The position numbers and the translations under genes were made by a program. Below are positions 1 to 9,485 of a stretch of 64,000 nucleotides of DNA, one piece after another; position 1 is the stretch's first letter, and every line of letters starts with the position of its first letter. Where the stretch lies: assembly GCF_005239225.2 (NCBI RefSeq), contig NC_133302.1, positions 5,580,001 to 5,644,000 on the forward strand, written 5' to 3'. Origin of the DNA: Populus alba. Taxonomy: Eukaryota; Streptophyta; Magnoliopsida; Malpighiales; Salicaceae. The notes under the pieces were generated by a model. That model was given only the letters and a program-made list of their open reading frames with translations. It ran no database searches and was not told the DNA's origin.

Positions 1-432
1 ATTTTCTCAATTAAGTCCCTAATTGGCCATTAAACTTCAATATTTATGCAATTAAGCCCCTGATTTGACCCAATAAAATCCTAAAAAATATATTTTGGCC
101 CCAGAACTTAAATTTCTTCTAATTAAAGCCCAAATTGACTTAAAAAATCAATTTTTCTTGCAATCAAATCCCCTATAAATCCAATTAAAAATCCAATTAA
201 GTCCATAACATTCAAATTTGGGCTTTTCTCTCCTCAAAATTTAAATTTTCCTCTAAACAGGGCCCTCATCCTTCAAGAATATACTGTCAAAAATCCAATC
301 TTTGTAATTTATACTCCTTGACCAATTTTCTGACCATTTTCTGAGTGCTTCTGCCTTTTGTTATTTTTCTAACCTCCTTTGACCATTTATTTTATTTTTA
401 TTTTTGTGGGGACCCGAAAATGGGTTACAACA
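1..432 (-). repeat. Partial 3' LTR of E0
   Basis: Ends (plus coordinates) in GGGTTACAACA at 432, i.e. begins TGTTGTAACCC on the minus strand, directly after the polypurine tract. Bases 1-400 closely resemble about 25850-26290 (shared phrases such as GCAATTAA.CCCCTGATTTGACC), so this is the same LTR family as the solo LTR at 23860-26306. The rest lies outside the window. Confidence 0.8.
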
Positions 433-434
433 TA

Positions 435-446
435 TGCCCCCTCTTT
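435..446 (-). other. Polypurine tract of E0
   Basis: Minus strand AAAGAGGGGGCA followed by TA and the LTR start. The same tract, preceded by GTAAGCATT.T, occurs at 5654-5665 (minus) and 49229-49240 (plus), which fixes the orientation of all three elements. Confidence 0.8.
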
Positions 447-559
447 ATAATGCTTACGGAGCACGGGTTTTGCGCAGTAAGTGTTATAAAGATAAACCCA
501 AAACGGAACTCCCGAAACTGATCTGGTCGAAGCTTGATCGATCTGAAACTCTTTCTTTA

Positions 560-800
560 CAGCAATCCTCTTCGGCCCAAAAAACTATGATCAAAATCTC
601 GAGATCCTTTCTGGCGATCTCCTTTAACCAAAAACTTGGAATCCCATCTGGTGATTCCTTTTAACCAAGGCTGAAATATGAGGTCCCTTCTGGCGACCTC
701 CTTTGACCAATATCAAAATACGAAATCCCTTCTAGCGATCTCAAAACTTGGAATCTCATTTGGTGATTCCACAACCAAAACAAAAATGCGTGTGTGGTCT
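560..800 (-). repeat. Minisatellite module 1 (few units) in E0
   Basis: Two to three degenerate units with the phrases 'CTGGCGATCTCCTTTAACC' and 'GGAATCCCATCTGGTGATTCC'. This is the module nearest the 3' LTR. It is short here and long in E1 (5820-8605, interrupted). Confidence 0.65.
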
Positions 801-2530
801 CATTATGATCAGTGACCTACTCGAGTGGAAAAGGGAAATAGTGGTCTCATTCTTTGGGTGACCTACCCAGTGGGAAGAATGGCCTCATTATTATGAGTGA
901 CCTGCCTAGGTAAGAAAAGATGGAGAATGGTCTCATTCTTATGGGTGACCTACCCAGAAAAAATAATGGTCTCATTGTGATGGGTGACCTACCCAAGTGG
1001 AAAAAGGAAGAGTGGTTTCATTCTTTGGGTGACCTACCCAGGGGGAAGAATGGCCTCATTATTATGGGTGACCTACCCAGGTTAAAAAAAAAGATGGAGA
1101 ATGGTCTCATTCTTATAGGTGACCTACCCAGAAAAAATAATGGTCTCATTGTGATGGGTGACCTACCTAAGTGGAAAAAGGAAGAGTGGTCTCATTCTTT
1201 GGGTGACCTACCCAGGGGGAAGAATGGTCTCATTATTATGGGTGACCTACCCAGGTAAAAAAAAAAGATGGAGAATGGTCTCATTCTTATGGGTGACCTA
1301 CCCAGAAAAAAAATAATGGTCTCATTGTGATGGGTGACCTACCCAAGTGGAAAAAAGAAGAGTGGTCTCATTCTTTGGGTGACCTACCCAGGGGGAAGAA
1401 TTGCCTTATTATTATGGGTGACCTACCCAGGTAAAAAAAAATGGAGAATGGTCTCATTCTTATGAGTGACCTACCTAGAAAAAATAATGGTCTCATTGTG
1501 ATGGGTGACCTACCCAAGTGGAAAAAGGAAGAGTGGTTTCATTCTTTGGGTGACCTACCCAGGGGGAAGAATGGCCTCATTATTATGGGTGACCTACCCA
1601 GGTTAAAAAAAAAGATGGAGAATGGTCTCATTCTTATAGGTGACCTACCCAGAAAAAATAATGGTCTCATTGTGATGGGTGACCTACCCAAGTGGAAAAA
1701 GGAAGAGTGGTCTCATTCTTTAGGTGACCTACCCAGGGGGAAAAATGGCATTAATTATTATGGGTGACCTACCCAGGTAAAAAAAAAGATGGAGAATGGT
1801 CTCATTCTTATGGGTGACCTACCTAGAAAAAATAATGGTCTCATTGTGATGGGTGACCTACCCAAGTGGAAAAAGGAAGAGTGGTCTCATTCTTTGGGTG
1901 ACCTACCCAGGGGGAAGAATTGCCTCATTATTATGGGTGACCTACCCAGGTAAAAAAAAATGGAGAATTGTCTCATTTTTATGGGTGACCTACCCAGAAA
2001 AAATAATGGTCTCATTATGATGGGTGACCTACCCAAGTGGAAAAAGGAAGAGTGGTCTCATTCTTTGGGTGACTTACCCAGGGGGAAGAATTGCCTCCTT
2101 ATTATGGGTGACCTACCCAGGTAAAAAAAAATGGAGAATGGTCTCATTGTGATGGGTGACCTACCCAAGTGGAAAAAGGAAGAGCGGTCTCATTCTTTGG
2201 GTGACCTACCCAGGGGGAAGAATGGCCTCATTATTATGGGTGACCTACCCAGGTAAAAAAAAGATGGAGAATGGTCTCATTCTTATGGGTGACTTACCCA
2301 GAAAAAATAATGGTCTCATTGTGATGGGTGACCTACCCAAGGGGAAAAGGGGAAAGAGTGGTCTCATTCTTAAGGGTGACCTACCCAAGGGGAAGAATGG
2401 CCTCATTGTAATGGGTGACCTACCCAAGTAAAAAAAACATGGAGAAGTGGTCGCGTTGTAATGGGTGACCTACCCAAATAAAAACATGGAGAATTGGTCG
2501 CGTTGTAATGGGTGACCTACCTAGAAAAAT
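800..2530 (-). repeat. Minisatellite module 2, expanded into a four-subunit higher-order repeat
   Basis: Core unit (plus strand) is GGTCTCATT.TATGGGTGACC followed by TACCCAG and a purine-rich linker. Four subunit types (linkers GAAAAAATA, AAGTGGAAAAAGGA, GGGGGAAGA, GGTAAAAAAAA) repeat in fixed order. The marker ATGGAGAAT(G) starts at 920, 1094, 1268, 1441, 1615, 1789, 1960, 2131 and 2264, giving a higher-order period of 171-174 bp. Open frames across it (MGDLP repeats) are by-products of the short period and break wherever the A-run changes length. Confidence 0.9.
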
Positions 2531-2890
2531 GTTGGTGAGGGCTCAAAGGCGCCCTTGAAATGAGGTAGGGTTAGAAAACGCACTACCCGAGAGGTGAGGG
2601 CTCAAACGGCGCACTCGAAATGAGGTAGGGTTAAAAAAAGCACTACCCGAGAAGTGAGGGCTCAACGACGCACTCGAAAAGAGGTAGGGTTAGAAAACGC
2701 ATTACCCAAGAAGTGAGGGCTCAAAGGCGCACTCGAAATGAGGTAGGGTTAAAAAAAACGCACTACCTGAGAAGTGAGGGCTCAATGGCGCACTCGAAAA
2801 GAGGTAGGGTTAGAAAACGCACTACCCAAGAAGTGAGGGCTCAAAGGCACACTCAAAATGAGGTAGGGTTAGAAAACGCACTACCCAAAA
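2531..2890 (-). repeat. Minisatellite module 3 in E0
   Basis: About six units of roughly 59-60 bp: GTGAGGGCTCAAAGGCGCAC, then TCGAAATGAGGTAGGGTTAG and AAAACGCACTACCCGAGAA. The same module follows module 2 in E1 (8885-9485). Confidence 0.85.
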
Positions 2891-3017
2891 CACCGATACG
2901 ACAAATGTTGAAAGCAATGCATTATGATCAATATGCATGTATACTTACCTGAGAAAAATAGGTCCCCCTTTCGTTGTAAACTTCTTCAAGCTCTTGTTTC
3001 CATTTGTTTGTCCAACA

Positions 3018-3235
3018 TTTTCTCATGAACCAAAATATACTTCATATCCTCTTAGTGAAGAGATCTCTGGTCCTTATGGATTCGAGGTGACCCCCATCCC
3101 ATAGAAATATATTTTTGTGTGTCCAGGTAAATGAGTAAAATCTCGGCTGTTTCATGTTTTTATAAGAGGTGTACGTATTGACTCGAACTCGAGACCTGTT
3201 GTGCAGATCTCAAACCCTTTACCACCACATTACAT
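3018..3235 (-). mobile_element. Possible tRNA-derived SINE
   Basis: On the minus strand there is an A-box-like TGGTAAAGGG (3215-3224) and a B-box-like GAGTTCGAGTC (3180-3190) at tRNA-like spacing, followed by about 150 bp of unrelated body. Imperfect direct repeats (ACATTTTCT near 3018, ACATTCTTT near 3232) could be the target duplication. No anticodon-stem structure supports a real tRNA gene. Call rests on promoter boxes only. Confidence 0.35.
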
Positions 3236-3908
3236 TCTTTGGGAACAAAATATAAATCCAAGAAAATGTAAACACATGAATATGAGAAAGAATAGCATAT
3301 TTCTGCACTGTATGTAGTTTTTTTTAAAATATATATTTTTTATTTAAAAATATATTAAAATATTTTTTATTTTTTTTATATTACCACCTCAAAAAAAATT
3401 CAAAAATAATAATTGCAAACAATCACTTGATACACTTTTACAGACTTTTGATTAGCCTCACTCATCTAAGCCCTGTTATTGGTTAATGGTTATCAACAAC
3501 TCTCTATCTGGTGACTTTTCCGGCCCTCTCTAGAACAACCAACCCCCTGACAATAATAATAATAATATAGTTGAAACCATGTTTTTTATAAAATCTTTAT
3601 ATTTTTTTTAAATTAAATTTTTAAAATATTTTTTAATCGTTTTAACGTGTTAATATTAAAAATAAATTTTAAACAATAAAAAATTATTTATTTTAATATA
3701 TTTTTAAATTAAAAATACTTTACAAAATAATTACTACCACATCATTAAATACTCCTTTGATCACAGTATATTAGAGAACGCAATCAAGCATATGCTTCAA
3801 ACAATAAGAGGAAGCTTCAGTGCAGTAGCAAACTTCAACATCTGCTATAAAAGGTCTATTCTTAAATTTTGAAATTTTTTTGAAATATTTTTTTATGTTT
3901 TCAAATCA
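3236..3908. other. Non-coding flank, relic of resistance-gene upstream DNA
   Basis: The phrase AACACATGAATATGAGAAAG near 3270 recurs near 26825, in the duplicated 5' flank of the NLR gene. AT-rich interspersed repeats follow (about 3300-3425 and 3570-3745) and an (AAT)n run near 3548-3565. The target site of E1, ATATT, closes the segment at 3909-3913. No gene seen. Confidence 0.6.
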
Positions 3909-3913
3909 ATATT

Positions 3914-5651
3914 TGTTGCACGTCAAAAATCCGTGCGACATCGGCTGACGATTTTTTTTTGTTATGCGTTGCTTGATTTGGTTCGTTAGGAGTCGCCACC
4001 TAGTAATTTATTGAGGGCTACTAGGAAACTGGATGTGCTGGTCTTGTCAGAAATTCACGGGTAAGGGACTGGTTGTGGTTAGGGAAGGTATTAGCACCCC
4101 TAACATACCCTACTTGAGGTAAGCTGCTTTGTGGCTTTGACGTGTTAAAGAAGTTTTAAAATTTTATCTTTTCATCGCATATTAGAAATACAATTTACAT
4201 ATAAGTTAATAATTTTGGACCGTGAGCAAATCAAAATATTAAATTCTTCTTTAATCTTTGCAATTTTATCATAAATAAAAACATCCATAAAAAAAACATA
4301 CAAACACATTTACACACTTTCACTATATTTTTTCTTTTCTTTTCTTTTCTTTTTTGTTACATCCACACTACAAATAATAAAAAGTCAACACTAAACAAAA
4401 ACAAAAATTACATCAAACAATTTAAAATGACAAAACAACCCCTTAAAAAAATCCATAACAGTGCTGGGAAGCCTTCCCAAAACCGCTGGAACAGGGACGA
4501 CGCGTTATTCCACGCCCACCCGCCGCCGCCAATGAAGGTGGCACAACGGATGGATCGAGAACGTCATCCTCTCCTCTGTCTCTTTACACCGGCGGTGACC
4601 TACAAAACAAACAAAAACACAACAGGTAGTTGATTTCAATTTTGTTCTTTGTTTTTCAATCTGCTTCGGTTTTTTCTTTTTAGATCTGCCTCGTTTCTCT
4701 GCATCCCTTCTCTGTTTTAGGCGAGTCAATTTGTTATGGGTTTGTCTTCTTCTCCTCTGTTTCGGGTGGCAGATCGGGCGACGCTGTAGTGTGCAGAGGG
4801 CAACAGTTGATCTGTGGCGGCGCTGCTGGATGACGGTGTGGATGGCATTAATGGCTTTGTGGGCGTGCTGCTGGACGGTCTTCACCCTTGTTGGTAGTAG
4901 CGGCCTGTGATGGCTACCGGTCGGTTGGCTGGAGAAGAAAATCAAAACCAGGGCGGGGCAACTGTTTGGTTTGTTTGTTTCTCAAGAGGAGGAAGGAGAT
5001 GGGGGCTCTGGTTTTCTTTGGCAAGGCCACAGGGAAACAATTAGTGGTCGGTTGTGAGAAGGAGAACCGGATTTGGTTTTGGGTAAGCGGCAGGAGAGGG
5101 AAAACGAAATGCCAAGGGGAGGAGGCGGTCGAGAGTGGTAGAGGACTGCCGGCTGGCTTTTTGGTGGCTGGGAGTTGGGTTTTTTTTCTTTTTCCAAAAA
5201 TCCAAATCGGGGAGGGTGGTTGTTCGGTTAGCTTGGTTTAGGTTTAGGTTTTCTTTTTGTGTTTTCTTTTTTCAAAATTTCTCCCTCCCTTTTTGTGTTT
5301 GTTGAAGACCAGTATTTATAGGTAAAAATATTGCTAGGTTTCCAAACTTGGTCCCACAACTTCTTTCTTTTTGTAAAATTTGATTTTTCTTAATTTTTTT
5401 GTGTTTTTTGAAAACGAGCAATATCAACCTCGATTCGATGAGGAAAATCAATGATTTTAAAAATGACGCGTGAAAAGTCAAATGCGTTCGAGAGACCCTT
5501 AAAATTTTAAATTTTTTTTAGACGACGTTGAAAATGCTAAAATGATGAAAATATATTAAAAAACATATTTTTTGGATTTTTTTGTTTTTTCTCTATTTTT
5601 TTATTTTTCTGAAAATTTATCAAAACATGGGTCAAAAATTGGGTAGCAATA
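3914..5651 (-). repeat. 3' LTR of E1
   Basis: Plus-strand start TGTTGCACGTC. Its other end, GGGTAGCAATA, carries a C-to-T change of the terminal CA seen in the 5' copy (GGGTAGCAACA). Length 1738 bp against about 1791 bp for its partner. Confidence 0.85.
5313..5320 (-). promoter_or_regulatory. TATA box of the E1-family LTR (3' copy)
   Basis: Minus strand TATAAATA. The same box is at 6413-6420 (plus) in the solo LTR. In the 5' LTR, the copy that would drive transcription, the site at 13721-13728 reads TGTAAATA. Confidence 0.55.
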
Positions 5652-5653
5652 GA

Positions 5654-5665
5654 TGCCCCCTCTTT
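5654..5665 (-). other. Polypurine tract of E1
   Basis: Minus strand AAAGAGGGGGCA two bases before the 3' LTR, preceded by CGTAAGCATTGT as in element C. Confidence 0.8.
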
Positions 5666-5819
5666 ACAATGCTTACGAAGCAAAACTCCTCAATGGTTTG
5701 CACAGTAAGCTTTAAAAAGAAAAAACTAGTCTTCCTAACTTGTTGAATCCACTCATCTAAAGACCTTAATTTTTTTTCTTTTTTCTATTTCTTTCTCTTT
5801 TTTATATATAAAAAAAGAA

Positions 5820-6081
5820 AAAAACCTGAGATTCCATCTAGCGACCTCCTGTAACCAAAACCAAAGAATATGTGTAACTCGGTCAACCTGAAATCCCATC
5901 TGGTGATTCCCTTTAACCAAAGCTACATGAGATCCCATCTGGCGACCTCATTCAACTAGAACAAAAAACGTGTGCAGCTCGGTCAACCTGAAATCCAATT
6001 TGACGATTCCTTTGAACCAAAGCTACATGAGATCCCATCTAGCGACCTCATTCAATTAGAACAAAAAAATATGTGCAGCTT
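5820..6081 (-). repeat. Minisatellite module 1, left part
   Basis: Units of about 100 bp made of two half-units: 'GAAATCCCATCTGGTGATTC' with CCTTTAACCAAAGCTA, then 'GAGATCCCATCTGGCGACCT' with CATTCAACTAGAAC and a GTGTGCAGCTCGGTCAACC spacer. The array resumes at 7851 after the inserted LTR. Confidence 0.85.
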
Positions 6082-7850
6082 TGTTGCTGCCCAATTTTTG
6101 ACCCATGTTTTGATAATTTTTCAGAAAAATCCAAAAATAGAGAAAAACATCGAAAATCCAAAAAAAATACTTTTTAATATATTTGTGTCGTTTTTAGCAT
6201 TTTCAGCATCGTCTAAAAAGAATTTAAATTTTCAAAGGTCTTTCAAACACATGTAACTTTTCACGCATTATTTTTAAAATCATTGATTTTTCTCATCGAG
6301 TCGACTTTGATATTGCTCATTTTTAAAAAATACAAAAAAATAAGAAAAATCAAAATTTATAAAAAAGAAGAAGTTGAGGGACTAAGTTGGGAGGCCTAGC
6401 AACATATTTACCTATAAATAGTAGCTTCCAACACACACAAGAGGGGGGGACAATTTTAAAAGAAAAATACAAAAAAAAGGAGGCAAACCTAACCCTAAAC
6501 CTATCTCTAACAAGAAAGCCGTCGGCCCCCCATGTTGAATTTTTTGCTCCCCCACTTCCAGACCATCCCCATTTTCAACCTTCAGCTGCTCACCCTCCTT
6601 CCCCACAAACCAGAAACCAGCCGCTCAAGCCTCCTCTCCCCCCGGCCAAGACCTTCCTCCCATTTCCACAGACAACCACTTTTCTCCCCCGGCCGCTAGC
6701 CAAGACAGAACCATTCTCTTCGTCATCTCCTCCGGTCGGCAGCAGACCCAGCTCACTGCCTCCAGCAGCGCCGTTCCTCACCGGAGATCCACAAGCCTCA
6801 CAGACGACAACAGTGAGCCTAACCGCCGCTACCACCAACAGGGGGAAGACCAGCCAGCGGCATGCCCACAGACCCTGATCTGTCCATTCCTCCACCTCAA
6901 CATCGACAACAAGCCCATCTCCACCGCGACTTTAGCAGCCACGGACGACAGCCGCCAAATCAAAAGGAGAAGATCGAGAACAAACAAACCACTTGAAGAA
7001 GAAGGAGAAAATGGCAAACCGAGAGAGAACATGAGGCTTTGAACAGATCTAAAAAATAACCAGATAAAATCGATTGCCTATGTTCTTTTCTTCGTTTGTA
7101 GGTGACGGTGGGTGTCACCACCAACAGAGAAGGGAAAAGGAAAGGAAGCTGAGCCAGATCCACCCGTTTTCTGGTCTTGTTCGTGGTGGCGCGTGAACCC
7201 ACGTGCTGCCAGTGGCGGTGGCGCATGGGAAGACGCGCCGCCACTATTCTTGCTATCCTTTGGCTTCACAGAACTGGTCCCCACACTGCTATGGATTTTT
7301 GAATGGTTGTTTTGTAATTTTAGAATTGTTTAATGTAATTTTTGTTTAATGTAATATTTATTTAGTTTTGAGTTTTTGTAACTTGTATTTTGTAAACATG
7401 GAAGCAAAAAAAAGAAAAGGAAAGGAAAAGAAAAGAAAAAAATATAGTGAAAGTGTATGTGTGTGTTTGTATGTTTTTTTATGGATGTTTTTATTTATGA
7501 TAAAATTTCAAAGAATAACGAAGAATTTAATATTTTGATTTGCTCACAGTCCATAATTATTAACTTATACGTAATTTGTATTTCTAATATCCAATGAAAA
7601 GACAAAATTTTAAAACTTCTTTAACACGTCAAAGCCACGAAGTAGCTTACCTCAGGTAGGGTGGGTGTTAATACCTTCCCTAACCACAACCAGTCCCTTA
7701 CCCGCGAATCTCTGACAAGACCAGTACATCCGGTTTCCTAGTAGCCCTCAATAAATTACTAGGTGGTGACTCCCAATGAACCAAAGCAAGCAACACACAA
7801 TGAGAAAACAATCGCCAGTCGATGCCGCGTGGATTTTCCGACGTGCGACA
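6082..7850 (+). mobile_element. Solo LTR of the E1 family, inverted inside E1
   Basis: A 1769-bp sequence from TGTTGCTGCCC to GTGCGACA that is the reverse complement of the E1 LTRs, with a TATA box at 6413-6420. Module 1 sequence lies directly on both sides, so it inserted into the minisatellite. The flanking 5-mers (AGCTT, GACTC) are not a clean duplication; the repeat consensus there would be AGCTC. Internal sequence and the second LTR were presumably lost by LTR-LTR recombination. Confidence 0.8.
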
Positions 7851-8605
7851 GACTCAGTCAACCTGAAATCCCATCTGGCAATTCCTTTTGACCAAAGCCA
7901 CCTGAGATCCCATCTAGCGACCTCATTAAACTAGAACTAAAAAATGTGTGTAGCTCGGTCAACCTGAAATCCCATCTTGTGATTCCCTCTAACCAAGCTA
8001 CCTGAGATCCCATCTGGCGACCTCATTCAACTGGAAAAAAATGTGTGTAGCTTGGTCAACCTGAAATCCCATCTGGCAACCTCATTAAACTGGAAATAAA
8101 AAATATGTGTATCTCAGTCAACCTAAAATCCCATCTTATGATTCCCTCTAACCTAAGCTACTTGAGATCCCATCTAGCGACCTCATTCAACTGGAAAAAA
8201 ATGTGTGTAGCTTGGCCAACCTGAAATCCCATCTGGCGATTCCCTTTAACCAAAGCCACCTAAGATCCCATCTGGCGACCTCATTCATCTGGAACTGAAA
8301 AATATAGGTAGCTCAATCAACCTGAAATCCCATTTAGCGATTCCCTTTAACTAAAGCTACTTGAGATCCCATTTGGCGACCTCATTCAAATGGAACTAAA
8401 AAATATGTGTAGCTCACATCAACCTGAAATCCCATCTGCCAATACCCTTTAGTCAAAGCTACCTGAGATCCCATCTGGCGACCTCATTTAACTGGAACTA
8501 AGAAATATGTGGAGCTCGATCAACTTGAAATCCCATCTGGCGATTCCCTTTAACCAAAGCTACTTGAGATGCCATCTGGCGACCTCATTTAACTAAAACA
8601 AAAGA
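7851..8605 (-). repeat. Minisatellite module 1, right part
   Basis: About seven units of roughly 100 bp, the continuation of 5820-6081. Reverse-complemented, the core reads GGTTAAAGGGAATCGCCAGA then TGGGATTTCAGG, which lines up with the unit of the 12-kb array at 51787-64000 (GGTTAAAGGGGATTGGCGAA then AGGAATCTCAG). Confidence 0.85.
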
Positions 8606-8884
8606 ATGTGTAAAAAGTGGTCTCATTGTAATGGGTGACCTACCCAGGTGGAAAAAATATAAAGTGCGGTCTCATTGTAATGGGTGACCTACCCAAATGG
8701 AAAAAATGTGAAGTGCGGTCACATTATAATGGGTGACCTACCCAGGTGGAAAAAGTATAAAGTGCGGTCTCATTGTAATGGGTGACCTACCCAAAGAAAA
8801 AGAAAAGAATGGTCTCATTGTAATGGGTGACCTACCCAAGTGGAAGAATGGCCTCATTGTAATGGGTGACCTACCTAGAAAAAT
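8606..8884 (-). repeat. Minisatellite module 2 in E1
   Basis: About six units of GTGGTCTCATTGTAATGGGT then GACCTACCCAGGTGGAAAAA. Not organised into the 174-bp higher-order repeat seen in E0. Confidence 0.85.
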
Positions 8885-9485
8885 GTTGACGATGGATCAA
8901 AGACGCACTCGAAAGGAGATAGGGTTAGAAAACGCACTACCTGAGAAGTGAGAGCTTAAAGGCGTGCTCAAAAGGAGGTAGGGTTAGAAAACGCACTACC
9001 TGAGAAGTGAGAGCTTAAAGGCGTGCTCAAAAGGAGGTAGGGTTAGAAAACGCACTACCTAAAAGATGGCAGCTCAAAGGCACAATCAAAATAAGGTAGG
9101 GTTAGAAAACGTACTACCCTAGAAGTGAGTGCTCAAAGGCGCACTTGAAATGAGGTAGGGTTAGAAAACGCATTACCCGAGAAGTGAGGGCTCAAAGGCG
9201 CACTCTAAATGAGGTAGGGTTAGAAAACACACTACTCGAGAATTGAGGGCTCAACGGCGCACTCGAAATGAGGTAGGGTTAGAAAACACACTATCCGAGA
9301 AGTGAGGGCTCCAAGGCACACTCAAAATAAGGTAGGGTTAGAAAACACACTACTCAAAAGATGGTGGCTCAAAGGCGCACTCGAAATGAGGTAGGTTTAG
9401 AAAACGCACTACCCAAGAGTTGGTGGCTCAAAGGCGCATTCAAACTGAGGTAGGGTTAGAACACGCACTACCCTAAAGGTGATGA
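8885..9485 (-). repeat. Minisatellite module 3 in E1
   Basis: About ten units of 59-60 bp (GAGGTAGGGTTAGAAAACGC core). E0 has about six. Confidence 0.85.

Larger units (their letters stand above)
1..3017 (-). mobile_element. 3' part of a TAT-type Ty3/gypsy retrotransposon (E0)
   Basis: On the minus strand this reads as three minisatellite modules, then a polypurine tract, then an LTR beginning TGTTGTAACCC. The LTR leaves the window at base 1. Order and sequence match the intact non-coding element at 3914-14062 and the polypurine tract/LTR junction of the coding element at 39139-51786, which gives the TAT assignment. No coding sequence remains. The 5' half and 5' LTR are missing: similarity to the sister element stops near 3017, where a SINE-like sequence and then resistance-gene flank begin. 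The right boundary is approximate. Confidence 0.75.

Noticed and set aside
920..2431. Open frames with MGDLP/GLIVMGDLP peptide repeats as a repeat protein gene
   Set aside because: Frame depends on A-run length and breaks each time the run changes; both strands open frames; the sequence is a UTR minisatellite of E0.
3180..3224. A tRNA gene
   Set aside because: A and B boxes are present but no cloverleaf or anticodon arm can be drawn; SINE head is more likely.
4427..5241. Open frames in the GC-rich part of the E1-family LTR
   Set aside because: Both strands are open over the same bases, no domain is recognised, and the copies at 6387-7333 and 12816-13745 do not keep the same frames.
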